43,160 bases of DNA, from assembly GCA_903837355.1 (NCBI GenBank), contig CAILUI010000279.1, positions 1 to 43,160 of the forward strand. The letters are read 5' to 3'. The first letter of the stretch is position 1. Each line of letters begins with the position of its first letter. The notes beneath the pieces are model-generated. The model searched no databases and was not told the DNA's origin. It worked only from the letters and a program-made list of their open reading frames with translations. Source of the DNA: an uncultured Victivallales bacterium. Lineage in GTDB: Bacteria > Verrucomicrobiota > Lentisphaeria > Oligosphaerales > JAFGRS01. The position numbers and the translations under genes were made by a program. Of the stretch, positions 40,244 through 43,160 are shown piece by piece.

Positions 40244-41213
40244 CGGTACGCCCCCGCGCCGCCGCGGCGTCCAGGATGCGCAGCATCCATTCCAGATTAC
40301 ACAGGGCCAGGGGACCGGGGACCTCGGCCCGGCCCGCACCGAAGCTGCGGATCAGGAGGCGCATGGCGTCCTCGCGGTCCGTGACCCCGTCGGCCGTCTG
40401 AATGCGGGCCTGGAAGACGCCGGCGGCGTCGCTGCAACCGCCGATGTCGAAGGTATAGTCGTTGAAGGTCAGACGGCGCACGTTCTTCGGCTCGGTATCG
40501 GTGTGGGCCGTGTCGATGTCACAGTGCACCGAACTGCCGTCCGGGCGCCGCAGGGGGAACTGCGCGCGGGCATGGTGGCCGGCGAAATCGAGTTCCAGAC
40601 GGGTCCAGTCGGGCTGACCGTCAGGGCAGACGACCTGGATGGCGCCGAGCAGATGCGGCGCCAGGTCGATCCAGGTATGCTGCGGATCGGGGGCGCGACC
40701 GCGGGTCGGCGAGACCAGGTAGCCGCGGTAGCTCTCGAGCCGCTGGAAACGGTCTGGACAGATGGCCAAGCAGAGGCGGGCGCTGACGACGTACTGCGTG
40801 CAGACGCCGAAGCCGACCTGCTGCCGCTCCGCCAGCGCCAGCAACTCCCGCGCCTGGCCGAGCATCTGCGCCGAGGTCAACTCGGCGTCGTACACAAACG
40901 GCTTCTCGCACAACACGGCACACCCCGCCTGCAGAGCCGCCCGCGCGTGGGGGTAGTGCAGATGCGACGGCGTACAGACGTCGACGATATCCGGGCGCTG
41001 CTCCGCCAGCAGCTCGGGCAGCGACGTATAGCCCCGGCCGCGGCAGGGGAACATGCCCGCGAGGGTCTCGGTGGCGCGGCCGAGGCTCTCCGGCGAGCGG
41101 CCGAGAAAGGCGCACACCTCGGCCCCTTCGAGGTGCCACCACTTGGCGTGGTGCCGGCCGATGCCGCTGACCCCCAGGACGGCGACCCGCCGTGGCGCTG
41201 CGCCTGCACTCAT
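40230..41213 (-). CDS. Gfo/Idh/MocA-family oxidoreductase
   Basis: A 327-residue NAD(P)-dependent oxidoreductase. The Rossmann start is RVAVLGVSGIGRHHAKWW, with the glycine-rich loop slightly altered (GVSGIG). PDIVDVCTPSHLHYPHARAA and AVLCEKPFVYD follow, the EKP motif supplying the catalytic lysine. The C-terminal half has the alpha/beta substrate domain with HTWIDLAPHLLGAIQ, whose histidine is in the typical H...D/H position. ATG 41213 follows AGGAGG and overlaps the L7Ae-like stop by 4 bases. Members oxidise or reduce inositols, glucose and UDP-sugars. It sits with an acetyltransferase and secreted beta-helix and transporter genes, suggesting sugar metabolism. Its substrate is not known. 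Confidence 0.9.
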   Translation of the reverse strand: MSAGAAPRRVAVLGVSGIGRHHAKWWHLEGAEVCAFLGRSPESLGRATETLAGMFPCRGRGYTSLPELLAEQRPDIVDVCTPSHLHYPHARAALQAGCAVLCEKPFVYDAELTSAQMLGQARELLALAERQQVGFGVCTQYVVSARLCLAICPDRFQRLESYRGYLVSPTRGRAPDPQHTWIDLAPHLLGAIQVVCPDGQPDWTRLELDFAGHHARAQFPLRRPDGSSVHCDIDTAHTDTEPKNVRRLTFNDYTFDIGGCSDAAGVFQARIQTADGVTDREDAMRLLIRSFGAGRAEVPGPLALCNLEWMLRILDAAAARGRTDAER

Positions 41214-41524
41214 GGCGGATCCTCCTGCACCTGATGACCCTGGCACTCGCGAAACAGCGACGTCGCCAGTGAAGACGCAGTGAAGCCGACCACCTTGGTG
41301 CCCTGGAAACCGAGCAGGCGTTCGACATCGTCGGCCGTCAGGAAGCGCATCAGCGGGCAGGTAAACTCGCTCCGCAGCTCACGCACGGTGCGCTCCGAAG
41401 CGTCCTCGGTCACCCACAGAAAGACGAGCTCCTTGCTCTGCCGGTGCAGCCGCTCGCGGCCGGTGATCGCGACCCCCGCACGCCGTGCGAAGGGGGCCAG
41501 TTTGAGGAAGGCTTCGCTGGGCAT
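41210..41524 (-). CDS. L7Ae/L30e-like (YlxQ-type) protein
   Basis: A 104-residue protein that looks like a ribosomal L7Ae/L30e-family member. LAPFARRAGVAITGRERLHR corresponds to the usual LGLARRAGK..G start, and ELVFLWVTEDASERTVREL to the KLVLLAEDAS strand-helix. PLMRFLTADDVERLLGF with GTKVVGFTASSLATSLF corresponds to the conserved ending. In other bacteria such proteins bind K-turn RNAs. ATG 41524 follows GAGAGG. It lies 58 bases downstream of obg, and its stop overlaps the oxidoreductase start. The identification rests on pattern resemblance only. Confidence 0.68.
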   Translation of the reverse strand: MPSEAFLKLAPFARRAGVAITGRERLHRQSKELVFLWVTEDASERTVRELRSEFTCPLMRFLTADDVERLLGFQGTKVVGFTASSLATSLFRECQGHQVQEDPP

Positions 41525-41582
41525 GGTCCGGACCTCTCTCGCGCCACTCGTCGTGCGCAGTGCTCTGGCGAAACGCCGTCGC

Positions 41583-42611
41583 TCAGCCGGCCGCCGTCGG
41601 GGGCTTTGGCGCCGGCGTAGTGGGGAGGCTGGCCAGGAGCTCACGCATGGCCTCGACGACCTCTTCCCGGTTCTCCATCAACTCGGCGCAGGTCGGCACG
41701 ATACGCAGAGACTCCTGCGCCTGCAAGCGCTGCAGGTTAGCGGTGGCCGACTCCAGATCGGTCTTGTTGGCAACGATGATGGCCGGCCGGCGGCTGAGGC
41801 CCTCGAGATAGAACTCCAGCTCACGGCGCAGCGCCGCCAGATCGTCGAGCGGGTCACGGCCGTCCACGCCGCCCAGATCAAGCACGTAGCACAGGGCCCG
41901 GCAGCGCTCGATGTGACGCAGAAAACCGTGGCCCAGGCCGACGTCGAGGTGGGCGCCGTCGATCAGGCCGGGAATGTCGGCGACCGTGAAGCGTCGCTCG
42001 GCGTCCACACGCACCACGCCGACGTTCGGATGCAGGGTGGTAAACGGGTAGGGCGCCGTCTTCGGATGGGCGTCGGAGATGGCACTGATGAGGGTCGACT
42101 TACCGGCGTTCGGGTAGCCCACCAGGCCGATATCGGCGACCACCTTCAGGTCGACTTGCAGGGTCCGGCGCTCGCCGGGCTCCCCCGGCGTCGCCTGGCG
42201 CGGCGCACGGTTGGTCGGGGTCGCGAAATGCAGGTTGCCCTTGCCGCCCACGCCGCCGCGGGCCACCACGCACTCCTGGTTCTCCTCGGCCAGATCAGCC
42301 AGCAGTTCGCCGGTGTCGTCGTCGTGGACCAGGGTGCCGATGGGCACCAGTACAATACAGTCATCCCCCCGCCGCCCGTGGCAGTCCTTGCCGGTACCAT
42401 GCTCGCCGCGCGCGGCCTCCCAGTGCTGCTTGTACTTGAGGGTCTGCAAGCACTGCTCGCCGGTCACGGCCCGGAAGACGACCGAGCCGCCCAGGCCGCC
42501 GTTGCCGCCATTGGGTCCGCCGAACGGCAGGAACTTCTCGCGCCGGAAACTGGCGCAACCGTTGCCGCCGTCGCCGGCGCAGGCAATAACTCTGGCGCGG
42601 TCTACGAACAT
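41583..42611 (-). CDS. obg: GTPase Obg
   Basis: A 342-residue Obg-family GTPase, a conserved ribosome-associated protein involved in 50S assembly and stress response. The glycine-rich OBG domain starts FVDRARVIACAGDGGNGCAS and has FGGPNGGNGGLGGSVVF, typical of the family. The G domain has G1 GYPNAGKST, G2 YPFTTLHPNVGVV, G3 ADIPGLIDGAH and G4 NKTDL, all intact. It lacks the long variable C-terminal domain and ends in a proline-rich tail. ATG 42611 is chosen to start the OBG fold. Its upstream region has no obvious Shine-Dalgarno. The gene is 22 bases after a small coiled-coil gene; rplU and rpmA, often next to obg, are absent here. Confidence 0.97.
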   Translation of the reverse strand: MFVDRARVIACAGDGGNGCASFRREKFLPFGGPNGGNGGLGGSVVFRAVTGEQCLQTLKYKQHWEAARGEHGTGKDCHGRRGDDCIVLVPIGTLVHDDDTGELLADLAEENQECVVARGGVGGKGNLHFATPTNRAPRQATPGEPGERRTLQVDLKVVADIGLVGYPNAGKSTLISAISDAHPKTAPYPFTTLHPNVGVVRVDAERRFTVADIPGLIDGAHLDVGLGHGFLRHIERCRALCYVLDLGGVDGRDPLDDLAALRRELEFYLEGLSRRPAIIVANKTDLESATANLQRLQAQESLRIVPTCAELMENREEVVEAMRELLASLPTTPAPKPPTAAG

Positions 42612-42633
42612 GGCTGGGGGATCCGCCTCGACG

Positions 42634-42921
42634 TCATGGTTTGCTGTCGCCGGCCGCAAACTCCGCGCGCAACTCTTCCTTCTTGCGCTCGCGGCGGGCC
42701 TCGTGGGAGCGAATCTCGACGGCGAGGTCGTCGTCGATCTGCTTCAGTTTGGCGGCATCGCCCTGGACCCCGGCGCGACGGGCCTGGGCCGCGAATTTGG
42801 CTTGCACGATCTTGGACTCGTACAGGCGGTCGAGGTCGGCAAGTTGCTCTTTCTGCGCGGCCGTGTACTGCCGTGCCGCACCGCCCAGCCGCTGCATCGC
42901 CAATTCGTAAGCGCTTTTCAT
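42634..42921 (-). CDS. Small coiled-coil protein upstream of obg
   Basis: A 95-residue, highly charged protein rich in Ala, Lys, Arg, Asp and Glu, predicted to be almost all helix and coiled coil. AQKEQLADLDRLYESKIVQA and QIDDDLAVEIRSHEARRERK show a heptad-like spacing of hydrophobic residues. I do not recognise a named family, but similar MKSAYELAM-starting proteins are, from memory, found in Verrucomicrobia-like genomes. ATG 42921 lies at the start of the helix; the longer frame to 43089 adds a low-complexity proline/arginine-rich stretch. It ends 22 bases before obg, probably in the same operon. The 239 bases beyond (42922-43160) contain no further gene I can support. Confidence 0.7.
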   Translation of the reverse strand: MKSAYELAMQRLGGAARQYTAAQKEQLADLDRLYESKIVQAKFAAQARRAGVQGDAAKLKQIDDDLAVEIRSHEARRERKKEELRAEFAAGDSKP

Positions 42922-43160
42922 AACCGGGAATCCCGAAGCCCGCGCGGGCAGGTTGAACCGTGAAGCGTTGCCAGCGTGTAACATAGCCTCGCAGGAGGGC
43001 GGCGGCAAAGCGCCGTCGCCGGCGGGCAGGGCGGTTCTAAGAAACCGGCGAGGGCGCCGACGGCTGGGTCTGCGATCGCCATTGGGCACCCCCGAGGCCC
43101 CCTTGCGGTCGCGCTATGGAGCATAGGGGGGCACGGCGTTGCGCCGGCGCTCGTCGCGGG

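Noticed and set aside
42922..43160. tRNA or other RNA gene near the right end
   Set aside because: I see only a short imperfect GC hairpin around 42997-43021, no cloverleaf or T-loop consensus.

Overview
The window is GC-rich bacterial chromosomal DNA with densely packed genes, many joined by 4-base ATGA or GTGA overlaps. The housekeeping GTPase Obg at the right end supports a bacterial chromosome. Several features hint at a member of the PVC group (Planctomycetota, Verrucomicrobiota, Lentisphaerota) or a phylum of similar lifestyle: secreted carbohydrate-active proteins, a right-handed beta-helix protein with a chitobiase-type C-terminal domain, and large imperfect palindromes between genes. 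This placement is a low-confidence inference, because the window holds no rRNA or other phylogenetic marker apart from Obg.

Region 1 (about 287-26420, all + strand except one gene) is a large Wzx/Wzy-type exopolysaccharide locus. It encodes a single-domain STAS protein, an initiating sugar-phosphate transferase and a degenerate three-part fusion (nucleotidyltransferase, left-handed beta-helix, sugar transferase). It also encodes an O-antigen-ligase/polymerase-type membrane protein, a metallophosphoesterase, a nitroreductase-methyltransferase fusion, a predicted alpha/alpha-toroid protein and an ExeA-like ATPase. The export machinery is a Wzz co-polymerase with a degenerate BY-kinase domain, two tandem Wza-like export proteins and a Wzx flippase. 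Assembly and modification genes are a pyruvyl transferase, four GT4 glycosyltransferases (one on the - strand at 2930-4234), a GT2, a nucleotidyltransferase followed by a type I phosphodiesterase, and a WecG/TagA glycosyltransferase carrying two C-terminal STAS-like domains. A small membrane protein ends the run. The likely flow is undecaprenyl-linked initiation, sugar addition and decoration, Wzx flipping, polymerisation, chain-length control, and export through the Wza-like proteins. The ATPase resembles those of exosortase-type EPS loci, but no exosortase gene is visible here.

Region 2 (26421-31318, - strand) holds two overlapping genes for exported glycoside hydrolases, a GH13-like lipoprotein and a clan GH-A (agarase/GH50-like) enzyme. 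A 106-base palindrome separates them from the EPS locus.

Region 3 (31319-34661) is a small accessory island. It contains two further inverted-repeat elements, a badly decayed type ISP restriction-modification gene and a VapBC-type toxin-antitoxin pair.

Region 4 (34707-42921, - strand) is a run of a coiled-coil small protein, Obg, an L7Ae-like protein, a Gfo/Idh/MocA oxidoreductase, a GNAT acetyltransferase, an 1115-residue secreted beta-helix protein and an MFS transporter. The last five look like a sugar-related operon behind obg.

The strongest candidates for something undescribed are: the translationally coupled nucleotidyltransferase/phosphodiesterase pair inside the EPS locus; the STAS domains at both ends of the locus, one pair fused to a glycosyltransferase; and the nitroreductase-methyltransferase fusion overlapping the toroid gene.
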